A stretch of 64,000 nt of DNA from Pedobacter insulae (GCF_900113525.1 NZ_FOPP01000002.1:372001-436000), one strand, 5' to 3'. Shown: positions 8,853-16,710, counted from the first letter of the stretch. Numbers and translations are program-made. The notes: a model not told the origin generated them from the letters alone.

Positions 8853-8884
8853 TTTGTAACCAACATAAATAAGCCTTATCTTGG
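8853..8884 (+). promoter_or_regulatory. candidate Bacteroidota promoter for the DUF1080 gene
   Basis: TTTG at 8853-8856, a 20-bp spacer, then TATCTTGG at 8877-8884, one mismatch from the TAnnTTTG -7 consensus. It lies 28 bp before the next start and just after idi, so the DUF1080 gene may be transcribed separately from the crt operon. Confidence 0.4.
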
Positions 8885-8912
8885 GAGCTGTTGATTTTAG
8901 AAAAACATACTT

Positions 8913-9887
8913 ATGCGTAAAAGATTCCTTTTAGTTGGTATGAGCTGCTTATTAATTGCTGGCTCTGCGGAAAATATATTCGCGGCAACAAATAGCTCAC
9001 CTGTGGTTACAAGACAGCTTGCTGACCCTAAAGAACTGATTGGTCGTTGGGACATTACTGTTGACATAAACGGCAAAGCGGCGCCATCTTGGTTGGAGGT
9101 TAAACTATCTGGTTATAGAACACTGGTAGGGCATTTCGTAGCAACTTCAGGCAGTGCACGCCCAATCGCAGAGGTAAAATTTGATAATGGAAAATTCAGG
9201 TTTGAAATTCCACCACAATGGGAGAGCGGTACGCAAAATATGGTTATTGAGGGGGAGTTAACGGCTGCCGGTATGCAAGGTGTAATGACCGATTGTGAGG
9301 GCAAAAAGTATAAATGGACAGGTGTAAAAGCACCTTATTTAACCAGAACAACGCCACCGGTGTGGGGTAAGCCAGTCAATCTATTTAATGGGAAAGATTT
9401 GACGGGATGGAAGGCAAGCGGCGAAAATCAATGGGTGGTTAAAAATGGAATTTTGACAAGTCCAAAAGCAGGTTCGAACTTAATTACCACTCAGAAATTC
9501 AATGATTTTAAGTTACACGTAGAATTTAAGTATCCAAAGGGCGGTAATAGTGGCGTATATTTAAGGGGTCGTTATGAAACGCAGATTGAGGACAGCCAGC
9601 AGGATGCGCATCCAAATAGCGTAATATTTGGCGGTATTTATGGTTTTATAGCGGCCAATAAAATGGTAACACTTGGACCAGATACATGGCAAACATACGA
9701 CATTACACTTGTTGGCCGGTTAGTGACGGTGGTGGCAAATGGTATAACTATTATCAGCAATCAGGAAATTCCTGGTATTACTGGCGGAGCTTTAGATAGT
9801 AACGAAGGTGAATCCGGCCCAATTTACCTACAGGGTGATCATATGCCGATTGAATTTAGAAAAATTGTTATTACCCCGGCAAAGTAA
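8913..9887 (+). CDS. exported DUF1080 (3-keto-disaccharide hydrolase-like) protein
   Basis: 324 aa with a signal peptide ending near A-A-T (residues 22-26). Residues from about 155 onward form a DUF1080 (PF06439) beta-sandwich: V-N-L-F-N-G-K-D-L-T-G-W-K-A, N-Q-W-V-V-K-N-G-I-L-T, F-K-L-H-V-E-F-K-Y-P, G-N-S-G-V-Y-L-R-G-R-Y-E-T-Q-I, and the late D-H-M-P-I-E-F-R-K-I. Some family members cleave 3-keto glycosides made by GMC/GFO oxidoreductases. The roughly 110 residues before it (G-R-W-D-I-T-V...) look like a second small beta domain. No partner oxidoreductase is adjacent, so the substrate is open. Confidence 0.82.
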   Translation: MRKRFLLVGMSCLLIAGSAENIFAATNSSPVVTRQLADPKELIGRWDITVDINGKAAPSWLEVKLSGYRTLVGHFVATSGSARPIAEVKFDNGKFRFEIPPQWESGTQNMVIEGELTAAGMQGVMTDCEGKKYKWTGVKAPYLTRTTPPVWGKPVNLFNGKDLTGWKASGENQWVVKNGILTSPKAGSNLITTQKFNDFKLHVEFKYPKGGNSGVYLRGRYETQIEDSQQDAHPNSVIFGGIYGFIAANKMVTLGPDTWQTYDITLVGRLVTVVANGITIISNQEIPGITGGALDSNEGESGPIYLQGDHMPIEFRKIVITPAK

Positions 9888-9888
9888 G

Positions 9889-10025
9889 CGTCATTGCGAG
9901 CGGAGCGAAGCAGCACCTTCCCGTCATTGCGAGGTACGAAGCAATCTATTCGTGAGATTGCTTCGTACCTCGCAATGACGGAATGTACCTCGCAATGACG
10001 GAACTTACCTCGCAATGACGGGAAC
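9889..10025. repeat. REP-like palindromic repeat with 20-bp tandem units
   Basis: A perfect 27-bp inverted repeat (9921-9947 with 9955-9981, 7-nt loop) built on the core CGTCATTGCGAGG. It is preceded by a shorter diverged copy with GAGCGGAGCGAAGC (9889-9911) and followed by three tandem 20-bp units of CCTCGCAATGACGG (9965-9984, 9985-10004, 10005-10024). It is more G+C-rich than its surroundings and lies between the convergent ends of the DUF1080 gene and lutC, where the hairpin could also stop transcription from both sides. This is the kind of dispersed element often called REP or MITE-like. The rest of the genome is not visible, so copy number is unknown. Confidence 0.85.
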
Positions 10026-10047
10026 CCCTCCATGAAGGATCATTAAG

Positions 10048-10635
10048 TTAAACTAAGAATACCAACAACGATCTTGCGCCGTGTGCGCCTAGTACCAAGC
10101 TCTGTTCTATATCGGCAGTTTTTGACGGACCGGCAATGAATGTCCCATAGCCGTATGTTTCATCGCTTATCTTTTGATAAGCCTCGTGCATAGTCGGTAA
10201 AATATCATTTTTGTTAACGACTAAAATTAAATGCTGGGTAATAAAAGGTAGCACTCGTTCTGCCAACAAAGTTTCACTTAACCAGCATGCGCCATTTTCA
10301 GCAACTGCAAAATGTGCTGGTAAGATAGCAAGCTCCACATTTTCAAGCTTATGAGGGTTATTTTCAGCTTCGTAACGGTCTGCAATCCCTTGCATATTTG
10401 CAAGGGGAGAAATAGCTCTTATATTGGCCAAAGGATAGTGTTCTCTAATGAATGCGCCGATCTCCGTTTCGTCCTCCACCTCGATCACGCTACCACCTAT
10501 GGATGATAAAACCTGCGTAAATTTTATAATCAACTCGTTTTTTGGCGACTCAAAAAAGGAATCTAATGCTGGCAAAGTCATTAATGGAGGCTGGTTTGCT
10601 TTTACCGCTGTTAAAATCTGATCTCTACTGCTCAT
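10048..10635 (-). CDS. lutC: lactate utilisation protein C (LUD domain)
   Basis: 195-aa LUD-domain protein (LutC/YkgG). The start chosen is the ATG at 10635 (M-S-S-R-D-Q-I-L), which overlaps the lutB stop by 11 bp. A longer frame from 10716 would run deep into lutB and is rejected. Family landmarks are A-V-A-E-N-G-A-C-W-L-S-E near the middle and the C-terminal I-A-G-P-S-K-T-A-D-I-E-Q-S-L-V-L-G-A-H-G-A-R. LutC acts with LutA and LutB in the cytoplasm to oxidise L-lactate to pyruvate; LUD proteins have no known cofactor signature of their own. It is the last gene of the operon and ends at the palindromic repeat. Confidence 0.92.
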   Translation of the reverse strand: MSSRDQILTAVKANQPPLMTLPALDSFFESPKNELIIKFTQVLSSIGGSVIEVEDETEIGAFIREHYPLANIRAISPLANMQGIADRYEAENNPHKLENVELAILPAHFAVAENGACWLSETLLAERVLPFITQHLILVVNKNDILPTMHEAYQKISDETYGYGTFIAGPSKTADIEQSLVLGAHGARSLLVFLV

Positions 10636-12004
10636 TTTGTTTTCTGTTAGTTTGATACCACTCACTGAAGGAACTTTTCGGTACTTTGGGCATATCCCTT
10701 TGTAAGTACCATGCATTAAATTTATTGTTTACCATAAATGGCGCATATTTTAATGTCACCCTTGCTGTCTTCCCAGCAATTTTAAATAGGGTGGGCGACG
10801 AGAGGGTTGTTGCCATGGTTTGCATAGCAAGTTGCTTTGCGGTAGTTGTATGTCCTTCTTTTACCAGTACTTGCCGCCATTTATAAAGCTGATCGTGAAT
10901 ATCAATTTTAACCGGACAAACATTTGAACATGAGCCACATAAAGTGGATGCAAAAGGCAAGTCCGCATATTCTTTCATCGCTAGGTTTGGCGCTAAAATA
11001 GCGCCAATCGGTCCGGCAATAGCATTATGGTAACTGTGACCGCCACTGCGACGATAAACCGGACAGGTGTTCATACAGGCGCCACAGCGGATACATTTAA
11101 GTGAATTCCTAAATTCCGCTCTTCCTAACTGACGAGTGCGGCCATTGTCAACTAAAACGATGTGCAACTCTTTCCCCGCTCTGGGTTTGGCAAAATGACT
11201 TGAATAAGTAGTAATTGGTTGTCCGGTTGCACTTCTGGCCAATAAACGAAGAAATACCGCCAAGTGCGCCCTGCTAGGAACTAGTTTTTCGATTCCCATA
11301 CAGGCAATATGGAGGTCGGCCAAATGCGCTCCCATGTCTGCATTGCCCTCATTTGTACAGATTACTATTTCTCCGGTTTCGGCAACTGCGAAATTAACCC
11401 CTGTAAGTGCAGCCTTTCGGGTTAAAAAAGTCTCTCTTAAGTGAATACGAGCAGCTTCAGTTAACACCTGAGGATCGGCGTTTCCTGCTGGAGTGCCCAA
11501 ATGTTCGTGAAATAACTCTCCAATTTCCTCCTTTTTCTTGTGAATACAAGGTAAAACAATATGACTAGGTGGCTCTTTTGCCAGTTGAACAATTCGTTCA
11601 CCTAGGTCTGAGTCGATGACTTCAATTCCCTTTCTTTCCAAATACTCATTTAAATGGCATTCCTCGGTTAACATCGATTTGCTTTTAACCATTTTGTCGA
11701 TCCCTTTTTCTTTGAGCAAGCCATAAACAATGTCATTGTGTTCTTTTGCGTCTCTGGCCCAATGGATCTTAACGCCGTTTGCAAGAGCGTTTTTTTCAAA
11801 TTCTATTAAATATTGATGTAAATTAGAAAGAGTATTTGCTTTAATTGCCGATGCAGCATCTCTTAAACTTTCCCATTCGGGAATTTGAAAAGCAGATTTA
11901 TCTCTTTTTTGCCTTATCCACCACAGTGTTTCATCGTGCCAGTCTACGCGTTTTTCATCTTTGTTAAAATTTGCGGCGTTCTGCGCATGGTTTAATGTCT
12001 TCAT
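10625..12004 (-). CDS. lutB: lactate utilisation iron-sulfur protein B
   Basis: 459 aa: an N-terminal LUD-like domain (about residues 60-300, with F-A-V-A-E-T-G-E-I-V-I-C-T-N-E-G-N), then a ferredoxin-type region with C-I-R-C-G-A-C-M-N-T-C-P and C-G-S-C-S-N-V-C-P cysteine clusters, each followed by P and hydrophobic residues as for 4Fe-4S binding. The C-terminal tail (about 75 aa) is the DUF3390-like end of LutB/YkgF. It transfers electrons from L-lactate oxidation in the LutABC complex. It overlaps lutA by 4 bp and lutC by 11 bp, so all three are translationally coupled. Confidence 0.94.
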   Translation of the reverse strand: MKTLNHAQNAANFNKDEKRVDWHDETLWWIRQKRDKSAFQIPEWESLRDAASAIKANTLSNLHQYLIEFEKNALANGVKIHWARDAKEHNDIVYGLLKEKGIDKMVKSKSMLTEECHLNEYLERKGIEVIDSDLGERIVQLAKEPPSHIVLPCIHKKKEEIGELFHEHLGTPAGNADPQVLTEAARIHLRETFLTRKAALTGVNFAVAETGEIVICTNEGNADMGAHLADLHIACMGIEKLVPSRAHLAVFLRLLARSATGQPITTYSSHFAKPRAGKELHIVLVDNGRTRQLGRAEFRNSLKCIRCGACMNTCPVYRRSGGHSYHNAIAGPIGAILAPNLAMKEYADLPFASTLCGSCSNVCPVKIDIHDQLYKWRQVLVKEGHTTTAKQLAMQTMATTLSSPTLFKIAGKTARVTLKYAPFMVNNKFNAWYLQRDMPKVPKSSFSEWYQTNRKQNEQ

Positions 12005-12741
12005 GCTTTTACACCATTTAAAATTTCTGCAATGTGTTTAACGCTAATTGAGCTATTTTGTCGGTTTAAAATACCTTCTAAATGCATTAAACATGACATA
12101 TCAACACCCGTAATATACTCCACATCTTGTTTAGTATGATCATTGATCCTATCTTTTCCCATCTTAACTGAAACAGCTTCCTCAGCTACACAAAAAGTGC
12201 CTCCGAATCCACAACATTCATCTTTTCTATCTAATTCTACTAATTCTATGTCTTTCACTAAACTTAAAAGCTTGCCAGGTTTAGAAAATTCGGGAGCATT
12301 TAACTCGCTCATTTGCGAAAGTTTTAATCCTCTTTGTCCGTGGCAACTCTGATGCATACCCACCCGATAAGGGAAACTACTAGTTAAATGCTCTACTTTT
12401 AAAATATCCACTAGAAAGGAAGTTAGCTCATAAGTGGTGGCTTTAATATGTTTAACCAAATCTAACTGACTGTCGTTTTTAAGATGTTCCTTAATATGTA
12501 ATACGCAGCTTCCGGAAGGTGCCACGATATAGTCGAAGCCGATAAAGTTTTTAACGAATAGTGTATTACAACCATCAGCCAAATGTTCAAATCCAGAATT
12601 TGCCATAGGCTGTCCACAACAAGTTTGGCCGAGGGGGTAACTAACGTCAATGCCTAAGCGTTCTAGCAGTTCTAAGCATGCAATCGCTACTTGGGGATAA
12701 AACTGATCTATGTAACATGGTATAAAGAGGGCTACCTTCAT
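12001..12741 (-). CDS. lutA: lactate utilisation protein A (CCG-domain oxidoreductase)
   Basis: 246 aa with two cysteine-rich CCG domains: P-C-Y-I-D near the start with Q-T-C-C-G-Q-P at about residue 40, and the second with S-C-H-G-Q-R-G-L and D-E-C-C-G-F-G-G-T-F-C. This is the LutA/YkgE pattern, known in B. subtilis for L-lactate oxidation and related to GlcF and HdrD. It opens the lutABC run, 65 bp downstream of an AraC regulator transcribed in the same direction, which probably controls it. In this window it may clear L-lactate formed from L-fucose. Confidence 0.93.
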   Translation of the reverse strand: MKVALFIPCYIDQFYPQVAIACLELLERLGIDVSYPLGQTCCGQPMANSGFEHLADGCNTLFVKNFIGFDYIVAPSGSCVLHIKEHLKNDSQLDLVKHIKATTYELTSFLVDILKVEHLTSSFPYRVGMHQSCHGQRGLKLSQMSELNAPEFSKPGKLLSLVKDIELVELDRKDECCGFGGTFCVAEEAVSVKMGKDRINDHTKQDVEYITGVDMSCLMHLEGILNRQNSSISVKHIAEILNGVKA

Positions 12742-12806
12742 AAAAGTAAAATTAACTAGCGGGGAAATTATAAATAATTAAATGAATATGCATACTGTAC
12801 TGTTTG

Positions 12807-13685
12807 CTAGTTATCGAGATGGGATATGTATTCCTTTTGATAATTTAGCGGGCTTTTTCCGGTGGTGATCTTGAAATATTTGTGAAAACTCGCTAAGTTG
12901 TTAAACCCACTCTCATAACATAATTGCTTGATGTTTAATTTATTTTCTATTAATAGTTTACAAGCGTGTCCGACTTTAATTTCCATTAAAAATTTAGAAT
13001 AGGTTTTGCGGGTTTTCGATTTAAAATACCGGCAAAACGAGTTGGGACTAATTACTGCTACACTCGCAATTTCTTCTAAATGTATTTTTCTTCTGAAATT
13101 ATTTAAGGTATAATCATAAATGGCATTGATGCGGATGTTTTCGGATTCTGCATAATCTTGTTTAAAGCCAATTGACGATAGCTTCACGGTTTTGTTGCAG
13201 TTTGCAATCAGCGTAAGTGCCTCTAGCAGTAGCATAATTCTAAGTGTACCTTCTGCTGTAATCATTTGTGCTAATAAATCAGCTACTTTTATTTTTACTT
13301 TACCGTTAATCTGCAAACCTCTTTTACTATTTTCAAGCAAGGTTTTAATGGCCTTGTTTTCAGGAAGATTTAGAAATTGATCGCCCCAGAAGTTTTCATT
13401 AAAATGGGCAACGCTAAGGTCGGCCGAAACTTTAGCACCCTCCTCAAAATAACTATCGTCAAATCGCCAGTAGTGTGGCAAATGAGCTCCGATTAAAATA
13501 ACATCGCCAGATCGAAAGCCTTTAATGCTATCCCCAATAAATTGTGTGCCATAGCCCTTTTTGAAATGTATCAGTTCCACCTCGGGATGGTAATGCCACT
13601 TATTATTCATATAAGGGACGAGATCTCTCCTCACATTAAAAGACTGTGTGGGGCCTGTAGAGACTTTTAATAATTGGGGTTTCAT
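12807..13685 (-). CDS. AraC-family regulator next to lutABC (paralog of the one at 46152-47030)
   Basis: 292 aa. An N-terminal cupin sensor (N-N-K-W-H-Y-H-P-E-V-E-L-I-H, then G-D-V-I-L-I-G-A-H-L-P-H-Y-W) is followed by a C-terminal AraC double helix-turn-helix (H-L-E-E-I-A-S-V-A-V-I-S-P-N-S-F-C-R-Y-F-K and L-C-Y-E-S-G-F-N-N-L-A-S-F-H-K-Y-F-K). By hand alignment about 247 of 292 residues match the AraC protein at 46152-47030. It lies upstream of lutABC on the same strand and divergent from a decayed SDR gene, mirroring the other locus. It probably senses a sugar or sugar acid of the fucose pathway, but the effector is inferred. Confidence 0.9.
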   Translation of the reverse strand: MKPQLLKVSTGPTQSFNVRRDLVPYMNNKWHYHPEVELIHFKKGYGTQFIGDSIKGFRSGDVILIGAHLPHYWRFDDSYFEEGAKVSADLSVAHFNENFWGDQFLNLPENKAIKTLLENSKRGLQINGKVKIKVADLLAQMITAEGTLRIMLLLEALTLIANCNKTVKLSSIGFKQDYAESENIRINAIYDYTLNNFRRKIHLEEIASVAVISPNSFCRYFKSKTRKTYSKFLMEIKVGHACKLLIENKLNIKQLCYESGFNNLASFHKYFKITTGKSPLNYQKEYISHLDN

Positions 13686-13750
13686 ACAAATTTTAATTTG
13701 GTGTACTAGTCAAATAAAGATACTGTAAAAATCATTTATCTTTAATATTA

Positions 13751-13779
13751 ATGCCAAAATTGTTGATTATTTGGACAAT
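13751..13779. promoter_or_regulatory. 29-bp block shared with the other araC upstream region
   Basis: This block (ATGCCAA-N-ATTGTT-N-ATTATTTGG...AAT) matches 47094-47122 at 25 of 29 positions, and both lie 63-65 bp upstream of an araC start. A second match (TCAAATAAA.ATACTG) lies nearer each gene. Conservation outside coding DNA in two separate loci suggests a binding site for the paralogous regulators, though part of it may be common ancestry. Confidence 0.55.
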
Positions 13780-13820
13780 TCGAGCATAGCATTTGTAATG
13801 CTATTGATATTTACCGCGGA

Positions 13821-14320
13821 ATGATTAAGGTGGGGTGAAGACTCCCAAAGCGGTATTATTAGAAGCAATTACCGTAATCGTTGGAAAAGCACTGCAGACA
13901 ATGACTTGGTCGTAGAACAGTTAAAAGATTTTGGGTGCTAATAGCTAGGCTGTAACGGCTGAATTAAATATTCCTAAGGCTTCAGAAAAGGTAGTCAAAG
14001 AAGTGGTAGCCAAATTTGGTCTTATAAATGGGATTGTAAATAATGCAGGTGCATTACTATTTATCAGTTCATCATGCTTTACCGGAGTTGATTAAAAGTA
14101 AAGGGTCAATTGTGAATATTATTTCTAAAACTACTAATACAGGACAGGGAAATACATCGGCTTATGCGAAGAATACCAGTTAATGCAGTAGTAGTGGAGT
14201 GTTTTACACCACAATGTGAAAAATAAATTACGACTTTAGCCCACCTGGTGATCGAACCATACAACCGGTCAGTTAATTTATATGGATTATGTTCATTTGG
14301 ACAGAGTATTTAGTAAATGC
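13821..14320 (+). pseudogene. decayed short-chain dehydrogenase, relic of an SDR like that at 50544-51332
   Basis: No open frame survives, but pieces in several frames match the intact SDR in order: GGTGGGG (TGG of the nucleotide loop) at 13829; E-A-I-T-V-I-V-G at 13861; I-N-G-I-V-N-N-A-G at 14023-14049; L-P-E-L-I-K-S-K-G-S-I-V-N-I-I-S-K-T; T-G-Q-G-N-T-S-A-Y-A up to 14168; V-N-A-V-V-V-E-C-F-T-P-Q; and D-Y-V-H-L-D-R near 14287-14309. Between them are frameshifts, stops and internal deletions, including the region after the catalytic tyrosine. It lies divergent from the AraC paralog, where the intact locus has the fucose genes. It is clearly nonfunctional. Confidence 0.88.
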
Positions 14321-14357
14321 GTGAAAATTGGAGAGAAATTGCTAAATTACGAGTTCT

Positions 14358-15143
14358 ATGAAAAATATACTATCGCTTATAATTGGCTGTTTGATTTTCA
14401 GTACCGGTTTTGCACAGAAATCTGTTCTTTTGGATTCGTACTTTAACAACGAATTTAAAAAGGGCGCGAATGGTGAGAAAATTTCATTTCATTACAAATG
14501 GGATGAAACCGCGGCTACAGGATTTTCTATTTTAGGAGATGCTTTTAAAAAAGAAGGATTTGCGCTGGCAACTTTAAGGGAAGCTCCAACTACAGCGAAT
14601 CTTAAGAATCATACTGTTTATATTATTGTTGACCCGGATCACATCAAAGATAATCCGACCCCAAACTATGTTGATGCTCAATCTATTTCGGCTATTACTA
14701 AATGGGTAAAAGCTGGTGGAGCATTGGTATTGTTTGCAAATGATAGTTCAAACACCGAGCTTAAACATTTTAATAAACTGGCTAATGTATTCGGCATTAA
14801 CTTTAACGATCAGATGATTAATCATGTAACCAACGATGTTACACGAGAGGGCGGAGGTGTTGACACAAGAAATAATAAAATGTTTCCTACTGCTAAAATG
14901 GTTTATATGAAAGATGCTTGTTCAATTTCCGTAAAGGGTAAGGCTTATCCTCTGTTAAAACAGCGGAACGATATCATTATTGCAGGTAACGATTACGGCA
15001 AGGGTTTCGTAATAGCAATCGGAGATCCCTGGTTATATAATGAATATGTGAATGGAAATTTGCAAGTAGAATTTGAGAACGATAAGGGTGCCAGGGACTT
15101 AGTAAATTGGTTGAAAAATAAGTTAAATAATATTGCGAAATAA
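14358..15143 (+). CDS. exported DUF4350-type protein
   Basis: 261 aa with a signal peptide (to G-F-A-Q at residue 20). The body has a Rossmann-like, glutamine-amidotransferase-like pattern: V-L-L-D-S-Y-F-N-N-E, H-T-V-Y-I-I-V-D-P-D-H, I-T-K-W-V-K-A-G-G-A-L-V-L-F-A-N-D, and F-V-I-A-I-G-D-P-W-L-Y-N-E-Y. This is typical of DUF4350 domains that accompany unsaturated glycuronyl (GH105-type) hydrolases in Bacteroidota. No catalytic Cys-His pair of a true amidotransferase is visible. It stands alone between an SDR relic and tRNA-Pro. A role in glycan handling is only suggested by the family's usual company. Confidence 0.7.
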   Translation: MKNILSLIIGCLIFSTGFAQKSVLLDSYFNNEFKKGANGEKISFHYKWDETAATGFSILGDAFKKEGFALATLREAPTTANLKNHTVYIIVDPDHIKDNPTPNYVDAQSISAITKWVKAGGALVLFANDSSNTELKHFNKLANVFGINFNDQMINHVTNDVTREGGGVDTRNNKMFPTAKMVYMKDACSISVKGKAYPLLKQRNDIIIAGNDYGKGFVIAIGDPWLYNEYVNGNLQVEFENDKGARDLVNWLKNKLNNIAK

Positions 15144-15163
15144 GTTCTGTTTTTATATCTTTG
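15132..15163 (+). promoter_or_regulatory. promoter of tRNA-Pro
   Basis: ATTG at 15132-15135, a 20-bp spacer, and TATCTTTG at 15156-15163, an exact match to the Bacteroidota -7 element TAnnTTTG. It lies 75 bp before the tRNA, so a short leader is processed off. It overlaps the end of the preceding coding sequence. Confidence 0.6.
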
Positions 15164-15237
15164 CAATCCCCAATAACACGGATAGTTAGAAGGGATAAAT
15201 AATTGATTTATATTATTTATAAAGATCGATACCAGTT

Positions 15238-15311
15238 CGGGGTGTAGCGTAGCCCGGTATCGCGCCTGCTTTGGGAGCAGGAGGTCGTAGGTTCGAATCC
15301 TGCCACCCCGA
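15238..15311 (+). tRNA. tRNA-Pro (anticodon UGG)
   Basis: Cloverleaf folds by eye. The acceptor stem CGGGGTG pairs with CACCCCG. The anticodon stem CCTGC/GCAGG holds loop TTTGGGA with anticodon TGG. The T arm has GGTTCGAATCC. The discriminator base is A, and CCA is not encoded. UGG reads proline codons CCN. A promoter (15156) and a hairpin terminator (15318) bracket it as a single-gene unit. Confidence 0.96.
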
Positions 15312-15317
15312 CAAACG

Positions 15318-15349
15318 AAAGCCCCGATTTATCGGGGCTTTATTGTTTT
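15318..15349 (+). terminator. rho-independent terminator after tRNA-Pro
   Basis: Stem AAAGCCCCGA (15318-15327) with TCGGGGCTTT (15332-15341), a 4-nt loop, followed by ATTGTTTT. A strong G+C stem with a T-rich tail starts six bases after the tRNA. Confidence 0.85.
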
Positions 15350-15473
15350 CAGGAAGTGCCAAGCTCGCTTGAAGCACGAACTGTAAGCAACAAAGCAAGC
15401 TTCGACGAAGGAGAAGCGGGGGCTTGATTTTGCGCCAAATTCCCTCCCCAGGATCACCGAGCGTGGCGAAGGT

Positions 15474-15490
15474 AATCCTTCCACCCCGAC
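15474..15490 (+). repeat. partial copy of the tRNA-Pro 3' end
   Basis: AATCCTTCCACCCCGAC repeats the tRNA 3' end (15296-15312) with one mismatch, 178 bp downstream. The DNA between (about 15350-15473) is locally G+C-rich and carries no gene. Such 3'-end duplications arise from tRNA-site integration or from a lost tRNA copy. No integrase is near. Confidence 0.6.
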
Positions 15491-15582
15491 GAAATAGCGT
15501 GCAAATTCTATTTTTTCAAATAATGAAAAAGTCTATATTTTATGAAATTATAATTTGATTAAAAAGATATTAAACCATTTTT

Positions 15583-16701
15583 TTATTCGAACCGGATGAT
15601 ATATTCATTTCTTCCGTCCTTTTTCCATGCATTTGGCTGAGAGGTGGGCGAAATGCCAAATAATGGTGAAAATGTACGTACTTTAACTGTTTTGTTATCT
15701 GGAAAAAATTCCAAAATTCTCAACCAGCCATCTCCACCATTTCCAGTACGTCCGCCGCCGCCCATTGATTGTGCATCAAACATGATCTGGTGGACAGATT
15801 TACCTTTGTCGTTCTTGTTTTTTAAATATCCTTCTCCAGAATAGTGTCCGCTGAGCACTAATTCAATATTAGAAGAAGGTTTTACAAATTTTTCCCAGAT
15901 TTGTTTACCATTATTGGCAAATGGGAGTGTTATTCGTTTTGATTTCTGAATCATGTTGTTCACACGATAGGGCTCCCAGTAGAGCCAACTTATATCTCCT
16001 CCTCCAAGGCTATCTTTAGTTGTAACATAGCTGTGTGTAGACATTACGATACGATGGTTTTTGTACTCTTGCATAGCAGCCACTTTTTTTGCCCAGTTTA
16101 AAACGGTATCTCTTGGAGCATATTCTACGGTCATGAAAAGATAATCTTTGCCGTTCAAGTTTTTAAGTTCATAGGCCGAATTTGCTAGCGTTTGCTGTCC
16201 CTGCTCATCTCTTGAGTTTTGTACCAGGTATTTTTGGTTCAGGTAATTTTTTTCAATATTAAAAAATTGATTGTAAAGTGATGTTCTGTTGCCCTCTCTA
16301 TCTATGCTGTAATCATGATTTCCTGTGGCGGCAATGTAAGGTATTTTTCCATTGAAACGGTCGAATGCATGGGCGGCTGCTTTCCATTGTTGTAAGGTAG
16401 TCTGATCTCCATCATAATCGTTGGTAATTTTCTCGTTATTATTTACCAAGTCGCCCATACAAAGCACCATTTTGATATTCAGCGAATCGATATTGCTATC
16501 AATCCATGCCGACATTAGCTCGAGGATTGGCTGGTTAGCGCCCCATTTTACATAGTTCTGTATGTCAGGTAGCATAATTACCGTAAAAGATTTTTTGTTT
16601 TCAAGAGTGGGCTTCTGGTAGGTAGATTGTGCATGTGCCATAGAAGTATGGAATAAAACACTTCCAGCCAAAAGCAATACATAAAGAAAGTTCTTTTTCA
16701 T
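15583..16701 (-). CDS. exported calcineurin-like metallophosphatase
   Basis: 372 aa, signal peptide to A-H-A-Q (residue 25). Metallophosphoesterase ligands are in order: P-D-I-Q-N-Y (about 45), G-D-L-V-N-N (about 88), G-N-H-D-Y (about 130), S-T-H-S-Y and S-G-H-Y-S-G-E-G-Y. The D-x-Q variant of the first motif is shared with the protein at 32994-34238, and both keep the C-terminal G-G-D-G-(W/F)-(L/M)-R-I motif, so they are one subfamily. It would hydrolyse phosphate mono- or diesters outside the cytoplasm. It is 9 bp after an EEP-family gene and is probably the last gene of the 22.1-15.6 kb operon. Confidence 0.88.
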   Translation of the reverse strand: MKKNFLYVLLLAGSVLFHTSMAHAQSTYQKPTLENKKSFTVIMLPDIQNYVKWGANQPILELMSAWIDSNIDSLNIKMVLCMGDLVNNNEKITNDYDGDQTTLQQWKAAAHAFDRFNGKIPYIAATGNHDYSIDREGNRTSLYNQFFNIEKNYLNQKYLVQNSRDEQGQQTLANSAYELKNLNGKDYLFMTVEYAPRDTVLNWAKKVAAMQEYKNHRIVMSTHSYVTTKDSLGGGDISWLYWEPYRVNNMIQKSKRITLPFANNGKQIWEKFVKPSSNIELVLSGHYSGEGYLKNKNDKGKSVHQIMFDAQSMGGGGRTGNGGDGWLRILEFFPDNKTVKVRTFSPLFGISPTSQPNAWKKDGRNEYIIRFE

Positions 16702-16710
16702 TTTGTAAAT

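Noticed and set aside
9839-10033. 64-codon minus frame in the palindromic repeat
   Set aside because: Its sequence is simply the translated repeat units; no gene evidence.
10636-10716. N-terminal extension of lutC
   Set aside because: It would be translated from within lutB; the ATG at 10635 gives the normal LutC length and a usual short overlap.
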